A stretch of DNA of 64,000 bases, from positions 360,001-424,000 of the forward strand of contig CAJHNH020003190.1 of NCBI GenBank assembly GCA_905116865.2, in the 5' to 3' direction. The position numbers and the translations under genes are program-made. This stretch comes from Candidula unifasciata (lineage: Eukaryota; Mollusca; Gastropoda; Stylommatophora; Geomitridae). The notes below the pieces were generated by a model that saw nothing but the letters and a program-made list of their open reading frames with translations, did not search any database and was not told the origin of the DNA. Positions 46,399 to 57,819 of the stretch are shown here, in pieces (position 1 is the first letter of the stretch; each line of letters begins with the position of its first letter).

Positions 46399-47384
46399 GT
46401 TGGATCATTTTGTTCGTGACTATATCTGTGTTCTTCTTCTCAGTATGTGCATTTAATTTTTTTGTGGTTATCTATTATCTTTTATTACTTGTGGTAGTAC
46501 TCACTAATCTCTATTGTGGACGATTACATTTACAGTAAATATTTTTTACTCATTCTTTAAGAACTGTTTGTGCTTCTGACAAGATAGGGCATGGTGAGGA
46601 ATGGGTTACAGTTTATGTTTATTAAAATAAACCTCAAACAGATCTCAGTTTGAGACCTAACCTTTTACAGCATGTTGAGGTCGCTACACAATGTAGGTTG
46701 GTACACTGAACCATCTGCTTATGATAAGTGCTGACTGGTCCTTGTCCAGACGGCAACTGGAAAAATTCCAGCATTGCCAGAAAAACACACAGCTAGGATA
46801 ACATACTAGTGTAACTGTTAGTCAGGGGCATGCTGTCAGCAGTCTTAATTGAATTCAAGTTTAGCTCCTCCCCTTACCTATATCAAACTCTTTCCATCAG
46901 GAGAGGTTTAAAGCCCCACCCCTGAGGTTCTTAAAACTACAGTTGTCTTTCTTTGTGGCTGTCAATCATTATTGACTGCACCTACTGATTAAACTTTTTT
47001 AAATGGATCTAATCTGGTTCTACCCAGTGCAAATAAAGGGTGTGAAAAACAAGTCAAATGGAGCCATCATATTTGGACTTTCTCCCTTGCCTAAGTTAGT
47101 TTCCCTGAGTTGGCAGGTTCAGTGGGCCTAGATTGCTTGATTATGCAATATCCCTGACATCTCTGTTTTCTCAGGTGGACTGGCTGTTAATATTATGTAA
47201 TTTTAGCCTAGGACTAGTTTCTTTGTTTGGTTTGAGAACTGGAAACGATTTTTAATCCCACATGGCTTTAGTATTTAGAGTTAATGCTTGGTAAATATAA
47301 TTCTAAGTTTCTTTATTACACAAAGGAATTGTTAAACATACTAAATTCTGAAATCACTAAGGTGGTTTCATCACAAATGACACA

Positions 47385-47790
47385 ACATCCAGTATGAGAA
47401 TGGAGGTAAAGGCAGTAACAGCAACTTTCTGATGGCTTGAGAGCAGCACAGCCCACTATGTGGTCATTGTAACAGACTCACAGAGAATGTTTTGGAAAAT
47501 ATAAACTGGCATACTACATGTAGAGTTGCTTGCTTTGCTTGATAAGACTGATTAGGGGAATATTGTGGATTTTCTTTCTGTGATGTTTAGGTGTGCAGGG
47601 TATTAAGCAAGCTGATAAACTGGCTGTTGCTGCTCTTCTGAGTGGTGAGCTATGTTATGATAAAGCAAATATGGGAAAGGCTTACTGAGATCAAGGGGAC
47701 AGTGCAGCAGAACAGACCAAGCATCCATAAACTCAAAGTCTAATTCAGTGAGGGGTCAGCAGGGAGTCTGGAAGATATTCGATGTAATGG
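47385..47790 (+). mobile_element. LINE family B, RNase H fragment
   Basis: SMRMEVKAVTATF, then VVIVTDSQRMFWKI (catalytic D) and TGILHVELLALLDKTD, colinear with MTMEIAAASRAL...VIVSDSMNMLQKI in copy 1 and with 60230-60420. Broken by several stops. Confidence 0.7.
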
Positions 47791-48129
47791 GGAAAACATA
47801 GGCACACTTTTAATCAGGTTGCAACAGGTGTCATTAGCATATCAACTTTTCTTTGGCAACTGAAGAAGGAGATGGAGAACATGTGAGAGTTTCCAAGTCC
47901 ACGGCTGTCAGTTCTTGATTGATTCATTCATTCATAAAAAGTTAAATCTAGAATATTCAATGCAGAAGCAACTTTTTTCCCAGGATGAAGAATATTCTTT
48001 GCAATATATCTTTGTCAACTAAGGGAAGAAAGAGAGCCACTTAAGAGTTGTATAACGTAAACACTGGGGACAGATAACAAGTCTACTGAAAATGTCTTGA
48101 AATAAAGTAACTTACATACAAAACTGGTT

Positions 48130-48330
48130 ACCTACATCAGTAAAATATATTCTACCTTATTTGGGCATGTCATGAGAAGAGGTAAATGTGTACATGACAA
48201 CAGGAAAGTTGGTTGAGGAAGGAGAGGCTGAGGAAAGTCTTTGACTCTTTAGCTTTGTGACATGGAGAAATATCTATAGCAAAAATGATTGACAGAATCC
48301 GAGTTGAAGACTGTGGACTGACATGATGAC
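48130..48330 (+). mobile_element. RTE-like LINE, degenerate 3' fragment
   Basis: [18 protein letters not shown], a GRRG-GKSL block and a CDMEKYL...DCG region correspond to the RTE C-terminus; very decayed. Confidence 0.6.
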
Positions 48331-48504
48331 CAGTGCCAACAGTCATCAGCTTGTGACTGATCTACATAATGGTCAAGTTCAAAGCAAAATTTGTATTGTG
48401 ACAAAACATAGCATGTATCTGTGCTCAGCTGCTTGTCTTGTTTAACATACTTGTTTAAGTAGTATTGTAACTTACTACTGTTATGTTTTTCTTTGAAATT
48501 TTAG

Positions 48505-48645
48505 GATCAAAAGCTAAGAGACTCATTAATGATTGGTCAGTCAGATATTCCCCTAGAAGACAAAATGGTAACAGTTGTCTATGGAAAAGACATGGTCAAT
48601 GTAGAATTTGTCCACTTTGTGTGTGCCAACAAAGAAGCAGCTCAA
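48505..48645 (+). CDS. PLCB1: PLC-beta exon 4 (end of PH domain)
   Basis: Forty-seven codons in phase 0/0, starting DQKLRDSLMIGQSDIPLEDK and containing MVTVVYGKDMVNVEFVHFVC, then ANKEAAQ. The VTVVYG-D-VN core is a hallmark of PLC-beta PH domains. The acceptor is TTTTAG and the donor CAA|GTGAGT. The open frame drawn across this region in another frame (48483-48689) is a shadow; the true frame starts GAT-CAA-AAG directly after the AG. Confidence 0.9.
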
Positions 48646-48883
48646 GTGAGTTTTTGAAACATTTAAGAAATTCATGCAGTTATATTTAGTGCAGACATAA
48701 ATACATTTATGAGTAATGTTGTTTGTTTTTAAAATGAGCTAGCTAGGATTATTAATTTTTCTATGATCCCTTGTACGCTTGTGTCATTTAATAAGATGTA
48801 GCAATTATAGAAGATGAGAATTAAAAGTAAAATTATGCAAAAAGACTATTACAATGTGCATTTTCATCTCTTGTTGCCTCCAG

Positions 48884-49017
48884 GAATGGACTGACGAGTT
48901 GCTGAAATATGCACACAATCTGCTTGCATCAAACAGCAGCTCTCTCACCTATTTGGACAAACTGTTTACTCGGTTTAATTTGGTCCTTAACAATGAAGGA
49001 AAGGTTTCCATGAAAAA
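48884..49017 (+). CDS. PLCB1: PLC-beta exon 5 (PH/EF-hand linker and first EF-hand helix)
   Basis: Forty-four codons plus two bases, phase 0 to 2: EWTDELLKYAHNLLASNSSS, then LTYLDKLFTRFNLVLNNEGK and VSMK. EWT-E---A-NLLA-N is the conserved helix after the PH domain in PLC-beta, and the LDK-FT-F-L-LN-EGK block opens the EF-hand region. The acceptor is TGCCTCCAG and the donor AA|GTAAGT. The split codon AA|C joins to exon 6 as Asn. Confidence 0.9.
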
Positions 49018-50094
49018 GTAAGTTGTCCTAACTTTTCTGAAACAATATGTTTATTTTTATACACAAGCAGTTGTTAAATGTTGTGTTCTATAGGTGTATA
49101 ATGGTATTCTACAACAAATAAAACTATGTCAGTACAACATGTCCAATGCAAATACCATATGTTAACATTGATTTAAACCTTTGTAAAAGATTTTCAGTTT
49201 GCAGTAATATCTTATTTTTCTTCTCTTCTTTGCCATTTGAGCATATGACCTCAACCAATTTAGCTCACACATTCTATCTTTTGCTATCTTCTGCAGCTCA
49301 CTCCTGGTCCTCCTCATATTTGCAACAGTGTTTCAATATGTTGTACAAAAGCTTAAATACAACTAAGTGAAAATCATTCAGCAAGCTTTTGCCAGTGTTG
49401 CCATAAGAATCACAGATATTAAGGAGTGGCACAATTGCTTTAAAATGGCTGTGAATCATTTGTGTAGTGTCAGATGAAATGTAAAGATCTTCTGCGTACT
49501 CTGTCTAGTTCACCTTTTCTCTACGATTGTTCTTGATGCTGTCAGTGATGACATGAATTAGGGATGATTGCAGCTGAGCTAATAATAAGAAGTGCTGAAT
49601 ACAACATAAAATGTGATCAGAAAGCACAACGGAGGGAATAGAAAACACATATACAAATACAACTGAATGTTTCGACCAAGTTTTTAATCAACGAAGTACT
49701 AAATACAACACAAGTTGTGACTGGAAAGCTCAACAAACAAGACAGTAGAACTTATAAAAAACCAAGCTTAGCATGAAACCAGGAAGTTCGTAATGAGAGA
49801 GGTGGGAGGAGGGGGGGGGGGGGGGGTGAATATGAAGGACTAAAGGACTAAAAAATAAAACAAAATAAGTAAGAAGGCATTTAGAAAATGTGGGGGAGAA
49901 ATATGAACAAGCCAAATATATAAGCATGTCAATATCATGAAATAAAGCTCTGTTAAATATTGATTCTTCCAGGTCTGAGAAGGCCAAACTATGAATTAAA
50001 CAATTTTCCAATGAGCAGCTAAGGATTTTTAAAGGCTATTGCTTAGAAAATCGTTTAAGCACCAGCTAGAAAAGCAATGTTAAAATTTTGACAG
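49018..50094. other. Intron 5, 5' part
   Basis: No homology recognised; poly-G run at 49811-49827. Confidence 0.45.
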
Positions 50095-52170
50095 CATGTA
50101 TCTTCCATGTAACAAAACATGTATGTGTGGATGTGAGTTGTGGACTATCTCCCAGTCCTTCTTGTTGTTGTTGTTGTTGTTATCGATCCAGCGGCGCATG
50201 GGCTTTCGCCCTTTGTCCCAATGCCATGTAGTGGAATTTGCATGTTTTCATAAGTTGTTCTTTTCCTCCGTACAAGGTGTTCCACTTGTCTGGTCTCAGA
50301 GGGAGTAGCATTCTTCTAGTCTCACTGAGTTTTGGGCACTCAAAGAGATGGTGTTTCACAGGGGTAGTTACATAGCTGGCACTATGGGGAGTGTTGTGGC
50401 TGTATTCTGTTTAGATGTCCAGTGAGTGGAGTATGTTGTGTTCTAAGTCTGAAGATGGTGGCCTCGTCCCTTCTTGTTAGATGGTTAATGCTGTCATTAG
50501 GATCAGGGCCAGCCATGTGTCTATAAACCTCTCTTCTAGTGTCTCCCATGGCCCATCTGTTCAACCAAGTTTCTTTGTTTATAGTTCTTATAAGTGTTTT
50601 TGTTGTCTGTAGGGTTGTTGCTGTAGGTGGTTGTTCTTGTGTTGCTCCTTTCTTTGCCAATCTGTCAGCTCTGTCATTACCTGGTGTGCCGGAGTGGCCT
50701 GGAATCCACTGCATCACTATTCTGATGTTGTATGAGGTAATAACCTATGTAGATTCCGTAACCTGCTTTAATGGTAGCTTTAAATGCAGATCTATCAGTA
50801 TAATCATGTATCCATTCTTGGGGGTAAGAATCAATGGTCTTTAGTGATGAGTTCATAAGAGCGATTGGGTCGGACTGTTTGGTTTCCTGGCCTAGCAATT
50901 TAATTAGGACTTCTGGAGCTTTAAAGCGAGCATGTGGTGGTAGGTTTCTTGCAACATTCTGAATGCCTTGACGTCTTTCTGGGAGGTGGTATCTGTCCTG
51001 AATTTCATGAACACAGTGTAAAACCGATTTGTGCTTTATTCTTTGTTTGTATTCCCAGTTTTCTACAAGATGTCTTTTAGGATGGTTACGATTCTTTCTA
51101 ACGCATCTTTCATAAATTTCTAAAGTGGCTTTTTCTCTCAGCAACCCGAGGGGTTCCATATTTGTATGGATTTCACATGCAGCAGTTGGTGTAGACTGCA
51201 ATAGCTCCGCAGATTAATTGGAGGGCATTATTTTTTACTCTGTCAAGAGTCTCTAGGTTAGTTTTGGAGCAGGTTGTAAGCAGTGAGTTGTTGTACTCTA
51301 TCACAGAGCGAACATATCCTAGATATAAGCCCCTTAGAGTTTTCTTGTCTGATCCCCATGATGTACCTGCAAGTCTCTTTAATAACTGTAACCGCCTCAA
51401 TGCCTTATTCCTTACGTTTTCAATATGATTCTTGAGGCTGAGCTGCCGGTCAAGTGTGACTCCAAGGTATGTAGGATGCTCTTTTTTCATCACTTGGTGT
51501 TTGTCTAACCTCAGGTTAATATTCTTCCTTGCTACTTGGTGGCTTTTGGTAAAGACTGTGTAGACCGTCTTTGCACAGTTAACCTTGAGTTTCCATCATT
51601 CGCAGTACTCATGTATTCCTATGCTCATCATCTTCATCAGGAGACCTTTTCTCCATACTCTGTCATAGGCCTGCTGGAGGTCGACAAAGACAGCCACTGT
51701 GTGTTTCCTCCCAGTCCTTAAAGACTGTATTGCTATAGATAGATTCTCAGGATATTATGAACAAAGAAGAAAAGAAATACTGACATCCTAAAAGATCTGA
51801 AAATCAAGGAATATTGGCTAATAAACATCATCTTGTCTGTTGTTGAATGTTGAATAAGAAATCAACATCACAGCACTCAGGACACCCCCATAAGTACTCC
51901 GTCTCCATTTTATGCAGCAAGCAAAGAGTTAAAATTCTGATGGTACCAGTAACCATTTTGTCTCAGAGGCTGAAATATTTGGTCATATCATCTTAGCGGA
52001 TTGGAAACAATAATAGCAGAAGGCATTGTACCAAGAAGGAGGGGCAGACGCCAACCAACATGAAGATTGGCACAGGATATGACTCCTTGAATATGAAAGT
52101 GCATGAGGTAGGAGAGCTAGCAAAAGACCAAGTTTCTTGAGAGCAATGTTCTGCAAAGAACCTCCTACAT
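50095..52170 (+). mobile_element. LINE RT C-terminal fragment split by LINE A copy 2
   Basis: Left piece (50095-50160): KTCMCGCELWTISQSL codons. Right piece (from 51720): KDCIAIDRFSGYYEQRRKEI, then after stops LKYLVISS/FGHIILADW-type codons, EGIVPRRRGRRQPT-type codons and REQCSAKNLLHD at the end. The two halves join in frame across the 12-bp duplication when the inserted LINE A is removed. Confidence 0.7.
50161..51707 (-). mobile_element. LINE family A, copy 2 (two internal deletions, 12-bp target duplication)
   Basis: Flanked by CTCCCAGTCCTT at 50149-50160 and 51708-51719. The minus strand has RT start codons (VAVFVDLQQAYDRVWRKGLL, then MKMMSIGIH) joined directly to WKLKVNCAKT, so the catalytic YADD region is deleted. 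Then come HPTYLGVTLDRQLSLKNHIE, the C-terminal RT region, YPQEWIHDYTDRSAFKATIK, and another jump that removes the middle of RNase H before MQWIPGHSGTPGNDRADRLA. The 3' tail is (AAC)n. A frameshift near 51201 is absent in copy 1. Confidence 0.92.
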
Positions 52171-52179
52171 GATAATAAA

Positions 52180-52335
52180 ATTGTATCTGTCCTTTTTCTT
52201 CCAGCAGCTCCTCTGAGACATATCATCTCTGTTATGATTTTCTGCTCAACAGTTGTAGTAAGGGTCCATGTTTGCCAGTGGTAGCGTAATAGCATTTCTT
52301 TAATTATTGTGAATGGGAATGTTATCTTGCATTGA
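52180..52335 (-). mobile_element. LINE RT C-terminal fragment (family D)
   Basis: Minus strand: EMLLRYHWQTWTLTTTVEQK, then IITEMICLRGAAGRKRTDTI, matching YGCETWTLT...EMRCLRR-AG-TR-D of LINE RTs. It ends about 30 bp before exon 6. Confidence 0.65.
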
Positions 52336-52366
52336 TTATGTCTACTATATTTCTGATGTTTTTCAG

Positions 52367-52451
52367 CATCGTAAAAAATATTGCCAGTAACAGAGATGAT
52401 CGGAAGAAGGTTGAGAAGGCTCTTGAAGCAGTTGGGTTCCATGCTGGAAAA
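52367..52451 (+). CDS. PLCB1: PLC-beta exon 6 (EF-hand region)
   Basis: One base completing the split Asn codon, then 28 codons: IVKNIASNRDDRKKVEKALE followed by AVGFHAGK. This corresponds to the PLC-beta EF-hand helix in which ADRKRVETALEA is typical. The acceptor is TTTTTCAG and the donor AAA|GTAAGT, phase 0. Intron 5 before it holds two nested LINEs (49018-52366). Confidence 0.88.
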
Positions 52452-52939
52452 GTAAGTGTCATTTTGCTTGATTTTGCTGATTAGAACTGTATTTTCTCCC
52501 CATTTTCTATCATTGTATTAACTCAGTGAGTCACATCTACATTTATTACTTAAGATTGATAATCACTATATATATAAACTGAAATGTAGAATGAATATGG
52601 AACCGGGCGTCACTTTCTTGCCAAGTTTATGAAAAAACATTGTTTTTTTGCTTTGTGCAATTGGTAGTCATGCCTGTCCACAGCTTTAGGTCCTATGTAC
52701 ATTTAGTTCTTTGTATCAAAGATTTCTTCCATGCCATGATGCCCAAATGTATAGGTTTTTTGTGTGTCTCTTGGTGTTACTTTGTTTCTCTTTCCCTCTA
52801 ACTTTCTCCATTCTCACAATGTACTCCAGTTTCCCCACTCTCCCCACAAAATTTAGATTGTCTCCTTCTTTTGCTGGTAATCTGTCATAAGTTTGTTGCC
52901 AGTATATTAGGATAGCTTTCTTCTAGTGGTAGATATCAC

Positions 52940-53530
52940 ACTAAATGACATGATGCTAGTTGACATCACACTTGATAACATCAGATCACACTAAATGACA
53001 TGATGCTAGTTGACATCACACTTGATAACATCAGATCACACTAAATGACATGATGCTAGTTGACATCACACTTGATAACATCAGATCACACTAAATGACA
53101 TGATGCTAGTTGACATCACACTTGATAACATCAGATCACACTAAATGACATGATGCTAGTTGACATCACACTTGATAACATCAGATCACACTAAATGACA
53201 TGATGCTAGTTGACATCACACTTGATAACATCAGATCACACTAAATGACATGATGCTAGTTGACATCACACTTGATAACATCAGATCACACTAAATGACA
53301 TGATGCTAGTTGACATCACACTTGATAACATCAGATCACACTAAATGACATGATGCTAGTTGACATCACACTTGATAACATCAGATCACACTAAATGACA
53401 TGATGCTAGTTGACATCACACTTGTTAACATCAGATCACACTAAATGACATGATGCTAGTTGACATCACACTTGATAACATCAGATCACACTAAATGACA
53501 AGTTACTAGCTGACATCACACTTGATGTGA
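52940..53530. repeat. 50-bp minisatellite in intron 6
   Basis: About 11 near-identical 50-bp units (ATCACACTAAATGACATGAT, GCTAGTTGACATCACACTTG, ATAACATCAG). The copies are head to tail with no spacers; only about one base differs (cttgTtaaca near 53425). Confidence 0.97.
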
Positions 53531-53745
53531 TACTGCATAACACCATATTTGATGATATCAGATCACATAATACTAGTTGAGTTACACTTGATAACATGAT
53601 ACTGATGACACCAGACCACACTAAATGAGAGGATACTATCTAACATCACACTTAATTACATTAAATCACACTTCATTACATATTACTAGTTGTCATAATA
53701 CTTGACATCAATTCACACTAAATGACATAATACTAGTTGACATGC
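53531..53745. repeat. Degenerate flank of the 50-bp minisatellite
   Basis: Diverged units with CACACTTGAT, AACATGATACT, CACTAAATGA and CTAGTTG motifs continue to about 53745, showing an older edge of the array. Confidence 0.8.
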
Positions 53746-54187
53746 AGGTCTTAGACTGAGCTACTGTATAAGGTAGTGGCTACTACCACTTATTCTTTCG
53801 TTCTTTGTAAATGCTGAATGTTGGGTGACATATCCCAAACCAGACATCCCACATGTCTCTATGGCCTCAGGTGAAGAAGCACATTGAGGAGAATGTTCTT
53901 CGTATTTTTAGTGTTCATGCTGTGTCAACTTTGGTGGAAAGTTCTGGTTGTTCGTGCACCTTTGCACTTCAGTTTTGTTCCAGAACCTGAATTTTGCAAG
54001 CACAGCAGTTTTACAGATCCTTCTTATTTGTATGCAGACTGTTGGTTTCTTATAGCTCAGGCAGATGTGCTCTGACTTTTGGTGAACAAAATCAATAATT
54101 AGTTGCCTTTTGTGACATCGGGGAAGTAGTGGGTCTATTCTTTTTTTTCCCCCCAAGAAAAGATGGCCCTAGATCCCACATGGAACA

Positions 54188-54395
54188 CGGGATGATACTA
54201 GCCTTAGCTTAGGAAGTGGTTATGCAACCTGAAAATGCAGAGTTATAGCAAGACAGACTAGGCCCTTATTGTTTGAAAGCTGGTCTAGGGGGAAGTTCCC
54301 ACAAGCAGACAGAGCATTGCTGCATTTTGAAGATGCTCTGTTCCAAATGTCTTGAAACCTTCCCTTTCCATGGTGTAGACAAGGCAGGTGATCAT
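54188..54395. repeat. Interspersed repeat G, copy 2
   Basis: Same orientation as 18955-19190, with diverged but colinear strings. Located in intron 6. Confidence 0.55.
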
Positions 54396-54753
54396 GCTGC
54401 ATGGGCAGCACAAGTTTTCTACTGCTCAGGATTTGTTCTATAAGGAGGAAAAACTTCATATCATGCCTCCAGAAACACACTATATTACATCATCTGGAAA
54501 GACAGAAAGCTGCCATCAAAATAGTTGACATCACACTTGATGACATGACACTATATGTAGTAAACAAAGATATACAACATAAACAATGGCAGTAATCACA
54601 AACATTATTAATGCATAATGTCAGAGACAAAGGAATTATGTTTCAAACATCTCAAGCTTCCTGCATCTATTGTGTAGTAGTTTGTCCAATGAAATTGTCA
54701 TATTTTTGTCACTGTTACTTATTTAATTAAATTTGTGTTGCCTTTTGTTTCAG

Positions 54754-54854
54754 ACTGATGCTATTAACCCACAGAAATTTACTTTTGAGAACTTCTTCAA
54801 TTTTTACAGACATCTGTTGGGTCGAACTGAAGTGGATAAAATTTTTGATGAGCT
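54754..54854 (+). CDS. PLCB1: PLC-beta exon 7 (EF-hand region)
   Basis: Thirty-three codons plus two bases: TDAINPQKFTFENFFNFYRH, then LLGRTEVDKIFDE. The block F---L--R-E-D-IF-E matches PLC-beta EF-hands. The boundary is placed at CT|GTTAGT, because joining CT to the A at 56616 gives Leu and continues [10 protein letters not shown], which aligns with IF-E-F-GAKSKPYLT in PLCB1. The donor GTTAGT is non-standard at +3. The in-frame continuation without splicing soon leaves the homology, which supports the splice. Confidence 0.85.
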
Positions 54855-55154
54855 GTTAGTAATCAACCAATTCTGTGTGTATTTTATTGATGTTAAATAA
54901 ACAGACATAACTGTTGTTGACACTTGTTTTAAATTAGTGCATCAGGTTCCAGTCTCATGTGCCTCAATGAAGACATCAGTATTTCTGTAAACATAAGATG
55001 CTCATCTGATTGTTTCATGATGGCAGGAAGGTCTCTCTGTCAAATGCAATAATATGTAATGTGAATTGTTCTCTTCCTTCTTTTTTCCTGTTATTTTAAT
55101 AAATCCTGCACAACAGTTCTGGTTTTGTGAAAGTATATTGCTGTATTTGAGAAC

Positions 55155-55513
55155 TTGATGAGATTCTCTGATAGTTTGTGTTGAAGCTTTCTCTGATAGT
55201 TTGTGTTGAAGCTTTCTCTGAAAGTTTGTGTTGAAGCTTTCTCTGATAGTTTGTGTTGAAGCATTCTCTGATAGTTTGTGTTGAAGCATTCTCTGATAGT
55301 TTGTGTTGAAGCTTTCTCTGATAGTTTGTGTTGAAGCTTTCTCTGATAGTTTGTGTTGAAGCATTCTCTGATAGTTTGTGTTGAAGCTTTCTCTGATAGT
55401 TTGTGTTGAAGCTTTCTCTGATAGTTTGTGTTGAAGCTTTCTCTGATAGTTTGTGTTGAAGCTTTCTCTGATAGTTTGTGTTGAAGCTTTCTCTGATAGT
55501 TTGTGTTGAAACT
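55155..55513. repeat. 25-bp minisatellite in intron 7
   Basis: About 14 units of 25 bp (TCTCTGATAGTTTGTGTTGA followed by AGCTT/AGCAT). A ~150-codon minus-strand open frame arises only because the unit lacks stops in that frame. Confidence 0.97.
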
Positions 55514-55954
55514 TGCTTTAACATTCTGTGAATAATCAGACTTGTGCACTCTTGTTCTCTATCTCTTGTTTTGTGTTAACAATGCCTTTAGTGACACAAG
55601 GAATAGTAACATTGTAACCTACCATGCATGTAGTAAAATGCAAAGGAGGAGGGTTTGCTTTGGGATGAGCTGCCCTATTACCTAGAAAGCTGCAAAATTC
55701 ATAGTCATGAATAAATTATTAAATAATAGTGAAGATAAACTCAGCCAGCCTAGATGAAATGGGAATGTTCTCCTAGAACAGGTATGACACACTAAAGAGA
55801 AAGCCACATGATATGACTTACCTCCTTTTATCCAGGAAGAATCTCTGAAACTGGTACTTAGAATGTTAGAACTATGTTTGATAGTTTTTAAGTAATAAGC
55901 AATTTGTACACAATAATTCTCATGTACTCTCATATGTTTATATTTTATAATATG

Positions 55955-56420
55955 TGATATTCAGACATGCATCTTTCCCGTGGCAGCATATGGATGTGAG
56001 TCATGAACTTTTACTCAGTCAGTGAAGATAAAATAGAAACTTTTCAAATGGAATGCTACAGAAAAATTCTTAGAATACCACTGACTGAAGAAAGAAGAAA
56101 AACACTGACATTCTACATGATCAGTACATCGAATAAAATTGGCTCATAAACAGCATTCCTGAAAGCTGAGGTATTTTGGTCATGTTAAACATCAAAGCGG
56201 CCTGGAGGAAATAGTTATGGAGGATACTGTTTCCGGAAACATGAGGTAGAGGCAGACCTTCACAAATGTGGATACAAGACACTAAAGATGCATGTGCTAT
56301 GAAAGCACATAGGGCTGGAGAAAGAAAGTGATGTTCTGTAAAGGACCTGCTAATTGATGAACAGAATGAATGTGAACAGACACAACACATTTACATCTTG
56401 GGGTGAACGCAGATGAAGAA
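55955..56420 (+). mobile_element. LINE RT C-terminal fragment in intron 7 (family E-like)
   Basis: IFRHASFPVAAYGCES-type codons, ETFQMECYRKILRIPLTEER, then FGHVKHQSGLEEIVMEDTV-type codons and DTKDACAMKAHRAGE-type codons across shifts. Ends about 200 bp before exon 8. Confidence 0.72.
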
Positions 56421-56615
56421 GAAGAAACAGATGATTAAAGTATTGGTTAGGATATGTAAAATTCAAGTTTAATCAGCATAAAAATGTTGTAATTAGCTTT
56501 TGATTTTTAGTATGTTCAGCATTTCATATAGTTGCTAATAGACAGCACTGCTAATTTCTTGAACGAACACATGATATAGTTTAACTTTAATGATACTTTT
56601 GCTTCTACCATTTAG

Positions 56616-56782
56616 AGGTGCCAAGAAAAAGCCGTATTTAACAACACAACAGTTCTGTGATTTCCTTAATAAGCAACAGAGAGATCCACGTCTGAATGAG
56701 GTACTGTATCCAAACTATACACTGGCAAAAGCAGATGAGCTTATACACCGCTATGAAACCAAATCTGGGATGGCACAAAAAG
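56616..56782 (+). CDS. PLCB1: PLC-beta exon 8 (last EF-hand segment before the catalytic X box)
   Basis: One base completing the split Leu codon, 55 codons, and one trailing G (phase 1). The sequence begins [20 protein letters not shown] and includes the diagnostic [20 protein letters not shown] block, ending [17 protein letters not shown] is among the most conserved PLC-beta strings. The acceptor is CATTTAG and the donor G|GTAAAT. The next expected residues (a KG-xxS--GF-RYL motif leading to the X box) were not found before 64000. Confidence 0.92.
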
Positions 56783-56904
56783 GTAAATATGCCGGCTGCA
56801 CAATTTTAGATTTTACAGTTAAGTGCTAATTGCTTTCATAGGGTGTTAAAAACTTGTTTTACTTATCTCACTGTGTATGAATGAGCTGCTTTTATATGTT
56901 ACAG

Positions 56905-57030
56905 CACAAATGCACACAAGCATGTAGATGTAAAAAAACACAAGCTTGTACAGACATACATATGCACACCACAAACACACACATGTTCATCACACGCACC
57001 TGCACATAAACATACATGCACACATGCACA
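56905..57030. repeat. CA-rich low-complexity stretch
   Basis: Imperfect CACA/CATA sequence in intron 8; a Cys/Val-rich minus open frame across it is an artefact. Confidence 0.7.
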
Positions 57031-57529
57031 ATAGTGAAAGGATCTTTTCCATGTTAATGGTGCATTAAGCATATCAAGTTGAAAAGGCATTGATTGCAGT
57101 ACAATTATGTAAATTTAAAAGAAAAAATTATTGGAAACACATTTTGAAAGGTTTTTAAAAATGTAACAAATAACAGTCAGATGCATAATACTATAATAAA
57201 ACTACTTATCAGGAACCATGAATGATACTTGGAACGCATATACACAAGTAGGTATTCAAATATATATTCCTTGGGCAAAATATTACAACTGCACAAGGGA
57301 TGATAGCTCTCCTCAGCTCTTCCTAAATTATCAATTTATGTGCTTCTTTATTAAACCATGATGTATGAGTTCCTAAAAATTAATCTCCTCCTTTGTCTCT
57401 TGTCCTCATTAATGATATCAGCTGGTACAACATCCTACAGTTTGTTAGTCTCATAATGATAGTGAAGCCAGTCAGAAAGCCTTGAGAGATATTGGGAACA
57501 TACTACTAGCCCCATATTTGTATGGACAT

Positions 57530-57815
57530 ATTGACACTGTCATGGCTGTAGCTGTGATTTGGCTGTGAATTTTGGAGTACAACTAAAGAGACAAATTCTT
57601 ATTTTAAACTTGTAAGAACAAAGATGTAAGACAAATCCTTGGACCCACTAAAGATGAAACAGCTCACTAATGGAGAGCAAGAATCAATTACGAAATTCAT
57701 AATCTGATTAAATCACCAATAATTACTGGCATCATGAGAGCTAATAGCCTGCGGTGGTTTTGGTATCAGTGTACGAAGTAGACACTAGGCAGACCCAAAA
57801 AAAAACGTTGGAGAG
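57530..57815 (+). mobile_element. LINE RT C-terminal fragment
   Basis: YGCDLAVNF-type codons, LERKILRQILGPTKDETAH-type codons, INYEIHNLIKSPIITGIMRA, NSLRWFWYQ and RQTQKKTLER/GRPKKKRWRD: the L-E-K-LR-I-GP...L---P-I---I-A-RLRW-GH pattern of LINE C-termini. Confidence 0.6.
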
Positions 57816-57819
57816 ATAA

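Larger units (their letters stand above)
46399..48504. other. Intron 3: mostly unassigned, with two old LINE fragments
   Basis: Apart from the fragments at 47385-47790 and 48130-48330, no homology recognised. Confidence 0.5.

Noticed and set aside
51720..52335. Second twin-priming inversion (plus fragment to 52170, minus fragment from 52180)
   Set aside because: The inverted piece lies on the 3' side rather than the 5' side and appears to belong to another LINE family, so two insertions are more likely.
52940..53530. CRISPR-like array of regular repeats
   Set aside because: Units are contiguous with no unique spacers, and the genome is eukaryotic.
55002..55549. Three overlapping ~120-150 codon open frames on the minus strand
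   Set aside because: They translate the 25-bp minisatellite in intron 7.
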